Source: Streptomyces lydicus
GTDB taxonomy: Bacteria > Actinomycetota > Actinomycetes > Streptomycetales > Streptomycetaceae
NCBI RefSeq assembly: GCF_000717345.1
Contig: NZ_JNZA01000049.1
Location: forward strand, 1 to 40,199
DNA length: 40,199 bases
Direction: 5' to 3'
How positions within the stretch are numbered: the stretch's first letter is position 1; the number at the start of each line of letters is the position of its first letter. The notes beneath the pieces are model-generated. The model was not told where the DNA came from. It saw only the letters and a program-made list of their open reading frames with translations, and made no database searches. Shown piece by piece: positions 17,236 to 24,958 of this stretch. The position numbers and the translations under genes are program-made.

Positions 17236-19062
17236 ATGTGCGGGATCGTCGGATACATCGGCAAGCGTGACGTTGCTCCGCTGCTGCTGGAGGGCCTCCA
17301 GCGCCTGGAGTACCGCGGCTACGACTCGGCCGGCATCGCCATCCACGCGAGCGGTACCGGCAAGGCCGCGGGCCTGAAGACCGCCAAGGCCAAGGGCCGG
17401 GTCCGGGAGCTGGAGTCCCGGCTGCCGAAGCGCTTCGCCGGCACCACCGGCATCGCGCACACCCGCTGGGCCACCCACGGCGCGCCCACCGACGAGAACG
17501 CCCACCCGCACCTCGACACCGAGGGCAAGGTCGCGGTCGTCCACAACGGCATCATCGACAACGCCTCCGAGCTGCGCGCCCGGCTGACCGCCGACGGCAT
17601 CGTCTTCGCCTCCGAGACCGACACCGAGGTGCTGGCCCACCTGATCGGCCGCTCCACGGCCGAGAAGCTGGAGGAGCGGGTCCGCGAGGCGCTGCGGCAC
17701 ATCGAGGGCACCTACGGCATCGCCGTGCTGCACGCCGACTTCCCCGACCGCATCGTCGTCGCCCGCAACGGCTCCCCGGTCGTCCTCGGCATCGGCGAGC
17801 ACGAGATGTTCGTCTCCTCGGACGTCGCCGCGCTGGTCTCGCACACCCGCCAGGTCGTCACCCTCGACGACGGCGAGATGGCCACCCTGAAGGCCGACGA
17901 CTACCGCACGTACACCACCGAGGGCTCGCGGACCACGTCCGCCCCGGAGACCGTCGAGTACGCGGCCGAGTCGTACGACCTGGGCGGCCACGACACGTAC
18001 ATGCACAAGGAGATCTCCGAGCAGGCCGACGCGGTGGACCGCGCGCTGCGCGGCCGGATCGACGACCGCTTCTCCACCGTGCACCTCGGCGGCCTGAACC
18101 TCGACGCCCGCGAGGCGCGCACCATCCGCCGGGTGAAGATCCTGGGCTGCGGCACCTCGTACCACGCGGGCCAGATCGGCGCGCAGATGATCGAGGAGCT
18201 GGCCCGCATCCCCTCGGACGCCGAGCCGGCCTCCGAGTTCCGCTACCGCGACCCGGTCGTGGACCCCGACACGCTGTACGTGGCGGTCTCGCAGTCCGGT
18301 GAGACCTACGACGTGCTGGCGGCCGTCCAGGAGCTCAAGCGCAAGGGCGCGCGGGTGCTGGGCCTGGTGAACGTGGTGGGCTCGGCGATCGCCCGGGAGA
18401 CCGACGGCGGCATCTACGTGCACGCCGGCCCCGAGGTCTGCGTGGTCTCCACCAAGTGCTTCACCAACATGGTGGTCTCCTTCGCGCTGCTCGCCCTGCA
18501 CCTCGGCCGCATCCGCGACCTGTCCGTCGCGGACGGCAAGCGGATCATCGAGGGCCTGCGCAAGCTGCCCGGCCAGATCGACGAGATCCTCAAGGGCGAG
18601 GAAGAGATCAAGAAGCTGTCGGCGCGCTACGCGGACGCCAAGTCGATGATGTTCATCGGCCGGGTGCGCGGCTACCCGGTGGCCCGCGAGGCGTCCCTCA
18701 AGCTCAAGGAGGTCTCGTACATCCACGCCGAGGCGTACCCGGCCTCCGAGCTCAAGCACGGCCCGCTGGCGCTCATCGAGCCCGCGATGCCGACCGTCGC
18801 GATCGTGCCGGACGACGACCTGCTGGAGAAGAACCGCGCCGCGCTGGAGGAGATCAAGGCCCGCAGCGGCCGCATCCTGGCCGTCGCGCACCAGGAGCAG
18901 GAGAAGGCCGACGACACGATCATCGTGCCGAAGAACGAGCCCGAGCTGGACCCGATCCTGATGGGCATCCCGCTCCAGCTGCTCGCCTACCACACGGCCC
19001 TGGCCCTCGGCCGCGACATCGACAAGCCCCGCAACCTGGCCAAGTCCGTCACGGTGGAGTAA
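17236..19062 (+). CDS. glmS: Glutamine--fructose-6-phosphate aminotransferase (isomerising)
   Basis: 608 residues, the standard length. Makes glucosamine-6-phosphate from fructose-6-phosphate and glutamine, the first step to UDP-GlcNAc. N-terminal glutaminase domain: Cys2 is the nucleophile (MCGIVGYIGKRD), with RLEYRGYDSAGIA, HTRWATHGAP and VHNGIIDN. Two SIS domains follow: GCGTSYHAG, SQSGETYDVL, then GRVRGYPVAREASLKLKE and EAYPASELKHGPLALIE. The C-terminus DKPRNLAKSVTVE is family-typical. GGAGGG lies eight bases before the ATG. Many Streptomyces have a second copy; whether this is the housekeeping or the accessory glmS cannot be told. Its place beside hexosaminidase links it to amino-sugar supply. 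Confidence 0.96.
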   Translation: MCGIVGYIGKRDVAPLLLEGLQRLEYRGYDSAGIAIHASGTGKAAGLKTAKAKGRVRELESRLPKRFAGTTGIAHTRWATHGAPTDENAHPHLDTEGKVAVVHNGIIDNASELRARLTADGIVFASETDTEVLAHLIGRSTAEKLEERVREALRHIEGTYGIAVLHADFPDRIVVARNGSPVVLGIGEHEMFVSSDVAALVSHTRQVVTLDDGEMATLKADDYRTYTTEGSRTTSAPETVEYAAESYDLGGHDTYMHKEISEQADAVDRALRGRIDDRFSTVHLGGLNLDAREARTIRRVKILGCGTSYHAGQIGAQMIEELARIPSDAEPASEFRYRDPVVDPDTLYVAVSQSGETYDVLAAVQELKRKGARVLGLVNVVGSAIARETDGGIYVHAGPEVCVVSTKCFTNMVVSFALLALHLGRIRDLSVADGKRIIEGLRKLPGQIDEILKGEEEIKKLSARYADAKSMMFIGRVRGYPVAREASLKLKEVSYIHAEAYPASELKHGPLALIEPAMPTVAIVPDDDLLEKNRAALEEIKARSGRILAVAHQEQEKADDTIIVPKNEPELDPILMGIPLQLLAYHTALALGRDIDKPRNLAKSVTVE

Positions 19063-19110
19063 CCCCGGAGCCCGGAGCGGCGAGGGTTCAGTCACCGGGG
19101 GCCGGCGGCT

Positions 19111-19177
19111 GCGTCGCGCGTGCCACCATACGCGCGACGCCGCCGCCTCCCCTGTGCCGGCGTCGCCCGACGCCGGC
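19111..19177 (+). terminator. Two consecutive hairpins after glmS
   Basis: First: GCGTCGCGCGT (19111-19121) pairs perfectly with ACGCGCGACGC (19130-19140) over an 8-base loop. Second: GCCGGCGTCG (19156-19165) pairs with CGACGCCGGC (19168-19177). No T-tracts. Tandem stems of this strength are consistent with termination of glmS and of the convergent stress-protein gene. Confidence 0.7.
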
Positions 19178-19396
19178 GGGATGCCGCCGCCCCGGGAACC
19201 GTCACCTCCCGGCCGGCAGCACGCAGTTGCCGTGCGCGCGGCCGCCGGGCCCGTGAAGCGGCGCGCCCACGTGACCGTTTTCTACCCATCACAAGCGCAC
19301 AATTCACCTCTGGCATCAGCAGAGTTGGCGATTCCGACTGCGCGGAACGTCCATACCGCGCCCTCAACTGTGCGGGTGGCGCGAAGAGTTGACGCG
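19178..19396. other. Gene-free stretch with an AT-richer island
   Basis: The rest of the gap between glmS and the universal stress protein. From about 19268 to 19390 the sequence is noticeably less GC-rich than its surroundings (for example CGTTTTCTACCCATCACAAG). Small open frames on both strands lack ribosome sites and family likeness, so no gene is called. A small RNA is possible but not shown. Confidence 0.4.
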
Positions 19397-19918
19397 TCAG
19401 GGAATGACGATGACCGGGCGCTGCGCGCGCCGGGCCAGCCGTCCGGCGACCGTGCCGAAGATGCGGCCGACGATGCCGTGCGTGGAGCCGACCACGATCG
19501 CGTCGGCCTCGTACTCCCGGCCGACCTCCTCCAGCTCGTGGCAGATGTCGCCGCCGCGCTCGACGAGGATCCAGGGGACCTCGCTGAGGTGATCGGCGCA
19601 GGCCAGCTCCAGACCGAGCACCTCGGTGCGGTGATCGGGCACGTCCACGAAGACCGGCGGCTCACAGCCCGCCCACACGGTCGTCGGCAGCCGGTTGGCC
19701 ACATGGACGATGATCAGGCCGGCTCCGTGGCGCCGGGAGATACCGATTGCATACGCCAACGCTCGCTCGCTCGACATGGAGCCGTCGAAGCCGACCACGA
19801 CGCCGTGCCGGAAGGCGGGGTCGCAGGAGCGTCGGGTTTCTTCCGCCGCTTCCAGGTCCGCCAGGGGATCGGCGACCTGCTTGCGGTCCGCGGGTTCGGG
19901 AATTTCGTGACCGGCCAT
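19397..19918 (-). CDS. Universal stress protein (UspA family), single domain
   Basis: 173 residues from ATG 19918 (MAGHEIPEP); an ATG at 20023 would add 35 residues and cannot be excluded, as neither has a strong ribosome site. The Usp domain starts near residue 37: GVVVGFDGSMSSERALAYAI, then LIIVHVANRLPTT, ADAIVVGSTHGIVGRIFGTV and AQRPVIVIP, which matches the ATP-binding loop of UspA proteins. The N-terminal 35 residues are an acidic extension. Actinomycete Usp proteins bind ATP and act in stress or dormancy; the partner is unknown. Convergent with glmS. Confidence 0.85.
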   Translation of the reverse strand: MAGHEIPEPADRKQVADPLADLEAAEETRRSCDPAFRHGVVVGFDGSMSSERALAYAIGISRRHGAGLIIVHVANRLPTTVWAGCEPPVFVDVPDHRTEVLGLELACADHLSEVPWILVERGGDICHELEEVGREYEADAIVVGSTHGIVGRIFGTVAGRLARRAQRPVIVIP

Positions 19919-20107
19919 TGGTGTCTCGGCGAGGACGTCCTCTTGCGGAGGGGCGAACGGGGAGCGGCGATTGACTTGATCCGGCAGTTGACTGAGCTGG
20001 CTCGATGGAGGCGCGGGAGCCATAGTTCAAAGAGGAACGATACGACTGGGAATCATCTTCCCAACCCGATACCCCAAGAGTACGGCGCCACTCCCCCGCT
20101 GCCCAGA

Positions 20108-20139
20108 GCCCGCCGCGGGCGCCTGGCGCCCGTGCGGGC
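20108..20139. other. Strong GC hairpin in a divergent intergenic region
   Basis: Outer arms GCCCGC (20108-20113) and GCGGGC (20134-20139) enclose an inner stem CGGGCG / CGCCCG (20116-20121 with 20127-20132) and a CCTGG loop. It lies in the 366-base gap between the stress-protein gene (minus) and the small membrane gene (plus), where a terminator is not expected. It could be a 5' leader structure or part of a small RNA. The remainder of the gap holds no gene I can support. Confidence 0.5.
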
Positions 20140-20284
20140 CGGGTCGGGGCTCGAACGTTCCCCGGAGCATGCCGGAGCGTGGCCCGGATGGCAATGCCCC
20201 GGCCTGCCCCCGTACGTACCCACTCGCGGTGACCCATGATCGCCGGCGGCGTTGTAGTAGCAGCCCGTCCGAGGGGAGCGCGAG

Positions 20285-20590
20285 GTGCCGTTGCCGCCCG
20301 ACAGATCACCCGACCCAGTGAGCGATGTCGTGCGCTGGGGCGCGTTCAGCTGCGCCCTGGTGCCCCTGGTGCTGATCATCAGCGGCGCCTCCTGGATCGG
20401 CGCGCTCGGCACCGCCGCCGGTCTCGCCGCGGTGACCTGCACCTGTCGCGCTCTGTTGCGGCAATCCGAACGGACCGCCGCGCGGCTGCGTACCCGGGCC
20501 CTGCGGCGACACCGGGACAGAAGGGTGCATTCGACACCGTCGGCGCACGGAGGCGGACGCCACTCCGACCGGCGTACGCCGGTCGACTGA
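20285..20590 (+). CDS. Small membrane protein upstream of adpA
   Basis: 101 residues from GTG 20285, with AGGGGAG eight bases before it. Residues about 17-36 (RWGAFSCALVPLVLIISGAS) and 37-53 are hydrophobic and form one or two membrane segments; the C-terminal half is Arg/His-rich and likely cytoplasmic. No family recognised. It stands alone between a stress-protein gene and adpA, 349 bases before adpA, in the same direction. A hypothetical membrane protein at this place is, from memory, conserved in Streptomyces. Confidence 0.7.
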   Translation: MPLPPDRSPDPVSDVVRWGAFSCALVPLVLIISGASWIGALGTAAGLAAVTCTCRALLRQSERTAARLRTRALRRHRDRRVHSTPSAHGGGRHSDRRTPVD

Positions 20591-20939
20591 GGCGTCCGCA
20601 AGTCTGCGCGCGACCGTTTTCAGCCAACTTCCAGGCCGGTCCTCCACCTTGCCCCCGGTACCCCCCAACCCTGGTGTGAGCAGGGAGGAAAGGACCGACG
20701 GGCATGGTTGTGCCCTACTTCGAACGGGCAGAGCCGAGACGCGTACTTCCCATGTAGGCCCGACGAGTGGAACGCTTCGTGATCGAATGCTTCGCGCCAA
20801 GTTGCCATATCGACATACCAGCGGGTGGTGAACTTGGCACTCCATCCTCACGGAACACAGTAGATTCGATCTTGGTAGTAACGGCGGGGGAACTGTGCAG
20901 GACCGAGAGGGCGAGACGACCGAGGGGGGCTTAAGTGCC
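20591..20939 (+). promoter_or_regulatory. adpA upstream region and leader
   Basis: 349 bases without a gene, less GC-rich than the flanks from 20700 onward. A -10-like TAGATT is at 20861-20866; TTGGCA at 20834 is too far for a standard -35. That start would give a leader of about 70 bases. The ribosome site is GAGGGGGG just before TTAAGTGCC and ATG 20940. Long upstream regions with many regulator sites are known for adpA; I found no clean AdpA box (TGGCSNGWWY) by eye. Confidence 0.5.
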
Positions 20940-22220
20940 ATGAGCCAGGACTCCGCTGCCGTACCAGATGCCGCACGCAAGCTCGCCGCCCGACGACGCC
21001 GCGAAATAGTCGCGGTGCTCCTCTTCAGTGGCGGCCCCATTTTCGAGAGCTCCATTCCGCTCTCGGTCTTCGGCATCGACCGACAGGACGCCGGCGTTCC
21101 GCGGTACCGGCTTCTTGTGTGCGCTGGCGAAGATGCGCCTTTGCGCACGACCGGGGGGCTCGAACTGTCCGCCCCCTACGGGCTGGAGGCGATCTCCCGT
21201 GCCGGGACGGTCGTCGTACCGGCCTGGCGTTCCATCACCCAGGCCCCGCCGCCCGCCGCGCTCGACGCGCTGCGCCGCGCGCACGAAGAAGGGGCCAGGA
21301 TCGTCGGGCTGTGCACGGGGGCGTTCGTCCTCGCCGCGGCCGGACTGCTCGACGGCCGCCCGGCCACCACCCACTGGATGTACGCGCCGACGCTCGCCAA
21401 GCGCTACCCGTCCGTCCATGTGGACCCCCGCGAGCTCTTCGTCGACGACGGCGACGTGCTCACCTCCGCGGGGACGGCGGCCGGCATCGACCTGTGCCTG
21501 CACATCGTGCGCACCGACCACGGCGCGGACGCCGCCAACGCGCTGGCCCGCCGGCTCGTCGTACCGCCCCGCCGGACCGCCTCCGACCTGGGGCACCAGC
21601 GCTACCTCGACCGGTCGTTACCAGAAGAGATCGGCGCCGACCCGCTCGCCGAGGTCGTCGCCTGGGCGCTGGAGCACCTCCACGAGCAGTTCGACGTGGA
21701 GACGCTGGCCGCGCGCGCGTACATGAGCCGGCGCACCTTCGACCGGCGGTTCCGCTCCCTCACGGGCAGCGCTCCGCTGCAGTGGCTGATCACCCAGCGG
21801 GTGCTGCAGGCCCAGCGGCTGCTGGAGACCTCCGACTATTCGGTCGACGAGGTCGCCGGGCGCTGCGGGTTCCGTTCGCCGGTCGCGCTGCGCGGCCACT
21901 TCCGGCGGCAGCTGGGCGCCTCGCCCGCCGCCTACCGCGCGGCCTACCGCGCGCGCCGGCCGCAGGGCGGGGGCTCCGAGCCCGCGCTCAGACCCGAGCG
22001 GGCCGAGCGGCCGGAGCGTGAGCGGGCGGCGCTGGGTGCGGGCGGTGCGGAGCGGTTCGCCGCCGCCGCGCTGGCCGGACACGGTCTGGCGGCCGTCGAA
22101 ACGGGCGAGGCGGGCAAACCGCAGTCGGACGCCTACGCCTCCCGGCTGCCGGAGACCCCGGTCGGCCGGACCGCGGGACGCCCCGTACTCCCCGGTCAGC
22201 GCGAGCGCCCCGTAGGGTGA
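20940..22220 (+). CDS. adpA: AdpA, global developmental AraC/XylS-type regulator
   Basis: 426 residues. The N-terminal DJ-1/PfpI-like dimerisation domain runs from [20 protein letters not shown] to about residue 200, with the nucleophile-elbow-like [13 protein letters not shown]. The C-terminal AraC domain has two helix-turn-helix motifs: [19 protein letters not shown] and [20 protein letters not shown], ending [17 protein letters not shown]. The sequence matches Streptomyces AdpA almost word for word where I remember it. A TTA codon in the interdomain linker (21618-21620) makes translation depend on the bldA tRNA. The C-terminal tail after residue 345 is longer than in S. griseus or S. coelicolor AdpA (about 400 residues). 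AdpA controls morphological development and secondary metabolism; orn follows immediately. Confidence 0.96.
   Translation: MSQDSAAVPDAARKLAARRRREIVAVLLFSGGPIFESSIPLSVFGIDRQDAGVPRYRLLVCAGEDAPLRTTGGLELSAPYGLEAISRAGTVVVPAWRSITQAPPPAALDALRRAHEEGARIVGLCTGAFVLAAAGLLDGRPATTHWMYAPTLAKRYPSVHVDPRELFVDDGDVLTSAGTAAGIDLCLHIVRTDHGADAANALARRLVVPPRRTASDLGHQRYLDRSLPEEIGADPLAEVVAWALEHLHEQFDVETLAARAYMSRRTFDRRFRSLTGSAPLQWLITQRVLQAQRLLETSDYSVDEVAGRCGFRSPVALRGHFRRQLGASPAAYRAAYRARRPQGGGSEPALRPERAERPERERAALGAGGAERFAAAALAGHGLAAVETGEAGKPQSDAYASRLPETPVGRTAGRPVLPGQRERPVG
21618..21620 (+). other. adpA: TTA (bldA-dependent) codon in adpA
   Basis: In frame TCG TTA CCA GAA encodes SLPE between the DJ-1-like and AraC domains. 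This is the position where adpA genes keep a TTA codon, the classical target of the rare leucyl tRNA BldA. Confidence 0.95.
22213..22218 (+). promoter_or_regulatory. -10 hexamer of a leaderless orn promoter inside the adpA end
   Basis: TAGGGT, a perfect TAGRRT, overlaps the adpA stop codon (TGA 22218-22220) and lies 7 bases before ATG 22226. There is no ribosome site for orn, so a leaderless transcript is likely in addition to readthrough from adpA. No clear -35. Confidence 0.55.
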
Positions 22221-22225
22221 GACGT

Positions 22226-22861
22226 ATGAACGATCGCATGGTGTGGATCGACTGCGAGATGACCGGACTCTCGCTGGCGAATGACGCGCTCATCGAGGTG
22301 GCCGCACTGGTCACCGACTCGGAGCTGAATGTGCTGGGCGACGGGGTGGATGTGGTGATCCGCCCCCCGGCCGAGGCACTCGGCACCATGCCGGAGGTGG
22401 TGCGCCAGATGCACACCGCCTCCGGGCTGCTGGCGGAGCTGGACGGCGGTACGACGCTGGAGGCGGCCGAGGCGCAGGTGCTCGCCTATATCAAGGAGCA
22501 CGTGCCGGAGCCGGGGAAGGCGCCGCTGTGCGGCAATTCCGTCGGCACCGATCGCGGCTTCCTGCTGCGCGACATGGCGACGCTGGAGAGCTACCTCCAC
22601 TACCGGATCGTCGATGTCTCGTCCGTGAAGGAACTGGCCCGGCGCTGGTACCCGCGGGCCTACTTCAACAGTCCGGAGAAGAACGGCAACCACCGGGCGC
22701 TGGCGGACATCCGCGAATCCATCGCGGAGCTCCGCTACTACCGGGAGGCGGTCTTCGTACCGCAGCCCGGCCCCGACTCGGACACCGCGAAGGCCATCGC
22801 CGCCAAGCACGTCCTGCCGGCCGAACCCCAGCCGGCGCCGCAGTCCGCACCGTCCTCGTGA
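22226..22861 (+). CDS. orn: Oligoribonuclease (DEDDh exonuclease)
   Basis: 211 residues. Degrades 2-5-nucleotide RNA and the c-di-GMP product pGpG. The DEDDh residues are visible: Asp and Glu in WIDCEMTGL (residues 7-9), Asp in SVGTDRGFL, and the His/Asp pair in [10 protein letters not shown]. It has the usual Orn ending plus a Pro/Ala tail ([13 protein letters not shown]) of unknown role. It starts five bases after the adpA stop. Streptomyces orn mutants are affected in development, so the link with adpA may be functional. Followed by a long perfect hairpin. Confidence 0.96.
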   Translation: MNDRMVWIDCEMTGLSLANDALIEVAALVTDSELNVLGDGVDVVIRPPAEALGTMPEVVRQMHTASGLLAELDGGTTLEAAEAQVLAYIKEHVPEPGKAPLCGNSVGTDRGFLLRDMATLESYLHYRIVDVSSVKELARRWYPRAYFNSPEKNGNHRALADIRESIAELRYYREAVFVPQPGPDSDTAKAIAAKHVLPAEPQPAPQSAPSS

Positions 22862-22873
22862 CACCCCCGGTGC

Positions 22874-22916
22874 TGTCTTCCGGGTCACCGCCCGACCAGG
22901 TGTGACCCGGAAGACA
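22874..22916 (+). terminator. Terminator after orn
   Basis: A perfect 15-bp stem, TGTCTTCCGGGTCAC (22874-22888) with GTGACCCGGAAGACA (22902-22916), 13-base loop, 12 bases after the orn stop codon. No T-tract. Confidence 0.8.
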
Positions 22917-22969
22917 CGCCCGCGCCGCCCCGGCGGGAAACCTGGGCGCGAGCACCCCTCCGGACCCTG

Positions 22970-22975
22970 TACACT
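22970..22975 (+). promoter_or_regulatory. Possible -10 of the tRNA-His promoter
   Basis: TACACT fits TANNNT, followed by a T-run and about 45 bases to the tRNA. No convincing -35 at 17-18 bases. Placement after the orn terminator supports an independent promoter. Confidence 0.4.
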
Positions 22976-23020
22976 TTTTCTCAGCCGGTGGGGAAAAAGA
23001 ACCACACAGCACCGGTCATG

Positions 23021-23096
23021 GTGGGTATAGCTCAGCTGGTAGAGCACCTGGTTGTGGTCCAGGATGTCGCGGGTTCAAGTCCCGTTACTCACCCCA
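23021..23096 (+). tRNA. trnH: tRNA-His (anticodon GTG)
   Basis: Full cloverleaf: acceptor GTGGGTA pairs with TACTCAC (one G-T pair), D arm AGCTCAGCTGGTAGAGC, anticodon stem around TTGTGGT with anticodon GTG, T arm CGGGTTCAAGTCCCG, discriminator C, encoded CCA at 23094-23096. G at 23020 can serve as the extra G-1 opposite C73, the identity mark of tRNA-His. Confidence 0.97.
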
Positions 23097-23100
23097 CTTC

Positions 23101-23129
23101 AAGGCCCCCGACCTCAGGTCGGGGGCCTT
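23101..23129. terminator. Terminator after tRNA-His
   Basis: Perfect 13-bp stem AAGGCCCCCGACC / GGTCGGGGGCCTT with a TCA loop, five bases after the tRNA. It also faces the convergent oxidoreductase gene, so it may work in both directions. Confidence 0.9.
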
Positions 23130-23152
23130 GAACGTTTCCGGGTTGCCGGGGA

Positions 23153-23803
23153 TCAGTAGCCGACGGTGAAGCGCGCGCCGAGGTGGCGCGGCCGCTCGAT
23201 CTCGTCGAGGACGGCGACGGCGTAGTCCTCCGTGGAGATCCGGCTGTCGCCCTCGGCGTCGGTGATCAGGTCGTCGGTGGCGGTGCGGTAGCTGCCGGTG
23301 CGCTCGCCGGGGGCGATGGTGGCGGCCGGGCTGAGGTTGGTCCAGCGCACGTCGGAGACGGAGCGGTAGAAGTCCAGCGCGTCGCCGTGGGCGTGCATGA
23401 TCTGCAGCAGGAACTCGGGCAGTCCCTCGGCGTCCCAGACCTGCTTGCCGTCGGGCGTACGGAGCGAGCCGGCGCCGCCGACGGTGATCAGGCGGGGCGC
23501 CGCGTCGCCGAGGGTGCGCAATCCGGCGACCAGGGATTCCGCGGCGGGGCGGATGGTGGCGACGTGGCCCGGCCCGTCGCCGCCGCCGACCGCGCTGACC
23601 ACGACGTCGTGGCCCTCGGCCACGGCGGCGACGGCGGCCGGGTCGAGGACGTCGCCGGTGGTCACGGTCAGGTCCGGGTGGCTCGTGGTGATCTTCGCGG
23701 GGTCGCGGACGACCGCGGTGACCCGGTGACCGCGCTGCAGGGCCTCGTTCAGGATGCGGCTGCCGATGCTTCCGTTGGCCCCGAAGAGAGCGATCGTGGA
23801 CAT
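23153..23803 (-). CDS. NAD(P)-binding atypical short-chain dehydrogenase
   Basis: 216 residues. The N-terminal dinucleotide loop ALFGANGSIGSRILNEAL and strands HDVVVSAVGGGDG and RLITVGGAGSL place it in the NAD(P)-binding NmrA/SDR_a5-like group of stress or redox proteins. The extended SDR Tyr-x3-Lys is not obvious, so it may be a sensor or reductase of quinone/flavin type. Cytoplasmic. ATG 23803 has GGGAGA upstream. Divergent from the AraC-type gene 141 bases away, which probably regulates it. Substrate unknown. Confidence 0.85.
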   Translation of the reverse strand: MSTIALFGANGSIGSRILNEALQRGHRVTAVVRDPAKITTSHPDLTVTTGDVLDPAAVAAVAEGHDVVVSAVGGGDGPGHVATIRPAAESLVAGLRTLGDAAPRLITVGGAGSLRTPDGKQVWDAEGLPEFLLQIMHAHGDALDFYRSVSDVRWTNLSPAATIAPGERTGSYRTATDDLITDAEGDSRISTEDYAVAVLDEIERPRHLGARFTVGY

Positions 23804-23944
23804 GGTGGATCTCCCAGCGTTTCGATGTGTCCGGTGGTCGGTGGGTCCGGTTCCGCGGACTTCCGTTTTCCGTCAGCGGCCGTGCTGACGTCTTCTACGC
23901 TACGGGTGAGAACGGGGCATTTCGGGGTGACGAGGGGACCAGTG

Positions 23945-24913
23945 ATGGTCAAAAAGCGACAGGAGGGCGGGGAGGGCGTGCCGGAGATCCCGGAGGTGGC
24001 GTTCTCCGCGCCGGCCGGGCGGCCGGCGGGCGTGGAGGTGATGACGCTCGCCGAGCTGCGCGGGCGGGCGGACGCCTGCCAGCTGTCCACCCCGCACCGC
24101 CCCGGCTTCCACCACCTGCTGCTCCTGGAGCGGGGGCGGCTGGTGCACAGCGTCGACTTCCGCGCGCACCCGCTCGCGCCGGGCGACCTGCTGTGGTCCC
24201 GGCCGGGGCAGGTCCAGCACTTCGGCGACCTGGCGGGCGCGGAGGGGCGGCTGGTGCTCTTCGAGTCCGGCTTCCTGGACCCGGCGACCGCGGCCGCCGC
24301 CCGGATCGAGGACTGGTACGGGCCGCCCGTACGGCACCTGGAGGGCGCGGCGGGACGGCGGCTGGAGGAGGCGATGCGCCAGCTGCACCGCGAGTTCGGG
24401 GCCCTGGGCGGGCTGCCGCTGCCCGTCCATCTCGACGTGCTGCGGCACCTGCTGGCCGTGCTGGTGCTGCGGGCCGCGCATCCCGGCGGGGCGGCGGACG
24501 GCGGGGCGGAGGGCTGCGCGGCGAGCGCGACGTTCCTGCGCTTCCGGGACGCGGTGGAACGGGACTTCGCCCGCAGTCGCCGGGTCGCCGACTACGCCCG
24601 CGCGCTGGGCTACGCGCCGCGCACCCTCTCGCGGGCCACCGAGGCCCGGGCGGGCGTCGGGGCGAAGGAGTTCATCGACCGGCGGGTGGAGCTGGAGGCC
24701 AAACGGCTGCTGGCGCACGGCGACCGGTCGGCGGCCCGGATCGCGGGCCGGCTGGGCTTCGCCGACGCCACCAACTTCAGCAAGTTCTTTCAGCGGCGGA
24801 CCGGCAGCACGCCGATCGCCTTCCGGGTGGCGGTACGCGGCGGGGCGCAGCGGGTGGGGGGAAGCCCGCCGCGCCCCGCCCAGGGCCTGCCCGGCGGTTC
24901 GTCCAGGCCCTGA
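23945..24913 (+). CDS. AraC-family transcriptional regulator
   Basis: 322 residues from ATG 23945 (GAGGGGA six bases upstream; GTG 23942 is also possible). N-terminal cupin-like sensing domain: HRPGFHHLLLLERGRLVHSV, HPLAPGDLLWSRPGQVQHFG, and a typical middle region. C-terminal double helix-turn-helix: SRRVADYARALGYAPRTLSR and SAARIAGRLGFADATNFSKF, then the usual RTGSTPIAFR. A Gly/Pro-rich tail follows. It likely controls the divergent NAD(P)-binding gene and itself. The open frame extends far upstream but those residues are a shadow through the neighbour. Confidence 0.88.
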   Translation: MVKKRQEGGEGVPEIPEVAFSAPAGRPAGVEVMTLAELRGRADACQLSTPHRPGFHHLLLLERGRLVHSVDFRAHPLAPGDLLWSRPGQVQHFGDLAGAEGRLVLFESGFLDPATAAAARIEDWYGPPVRHLEGAAGRRLEEAMRQLHREFGALGGLPLPVHLDVLRHLLAVLVLRAAHPGGAADGGAEGCAASATFLRFRDAVERDFARSRRVADYARALGYAPRTLSRATEARAGVGAKEFIDRRVELEAKRLLAHGDRSAARIAGRLGFADATNFSKFFQRRTGSTPIAFRVAVRGGAQRVGGSPPRPAQGLPGGSSRP

Positions 24914-24921
24914 GGGACGGT

Positions 24922-24946
24922 GGTCCGGGTGCTTGGGGGCCGGACC
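24922..24946. terminator. Possible terminator between AraC gene and chitinase
   Basis: GGTCCGG (24922-24928) pairs with CCGGACC (24940-24946), 11-base loop, between convergent stop codons at 24913 and 24959. Moderate strength. Confidence 0.45.
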
Positions 24947-24958
24947 TCCGGTGGGGGG

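Noticed and set aside
19092..19367. Small protein genes in the gap after glmS
   Set aside because: Frames on both strands pass through the terminator hairpins, lack ribosome sites and are Arg-rich; only the AT-richer island was kept as unexplained.
23804..23944. Clear operator for the AraC-type regulator in the divergent gap
   Set aside because: Only an 8-bp palindrome TCCGCGGA was found, common in GC-rich DNA; not enough to call a site.
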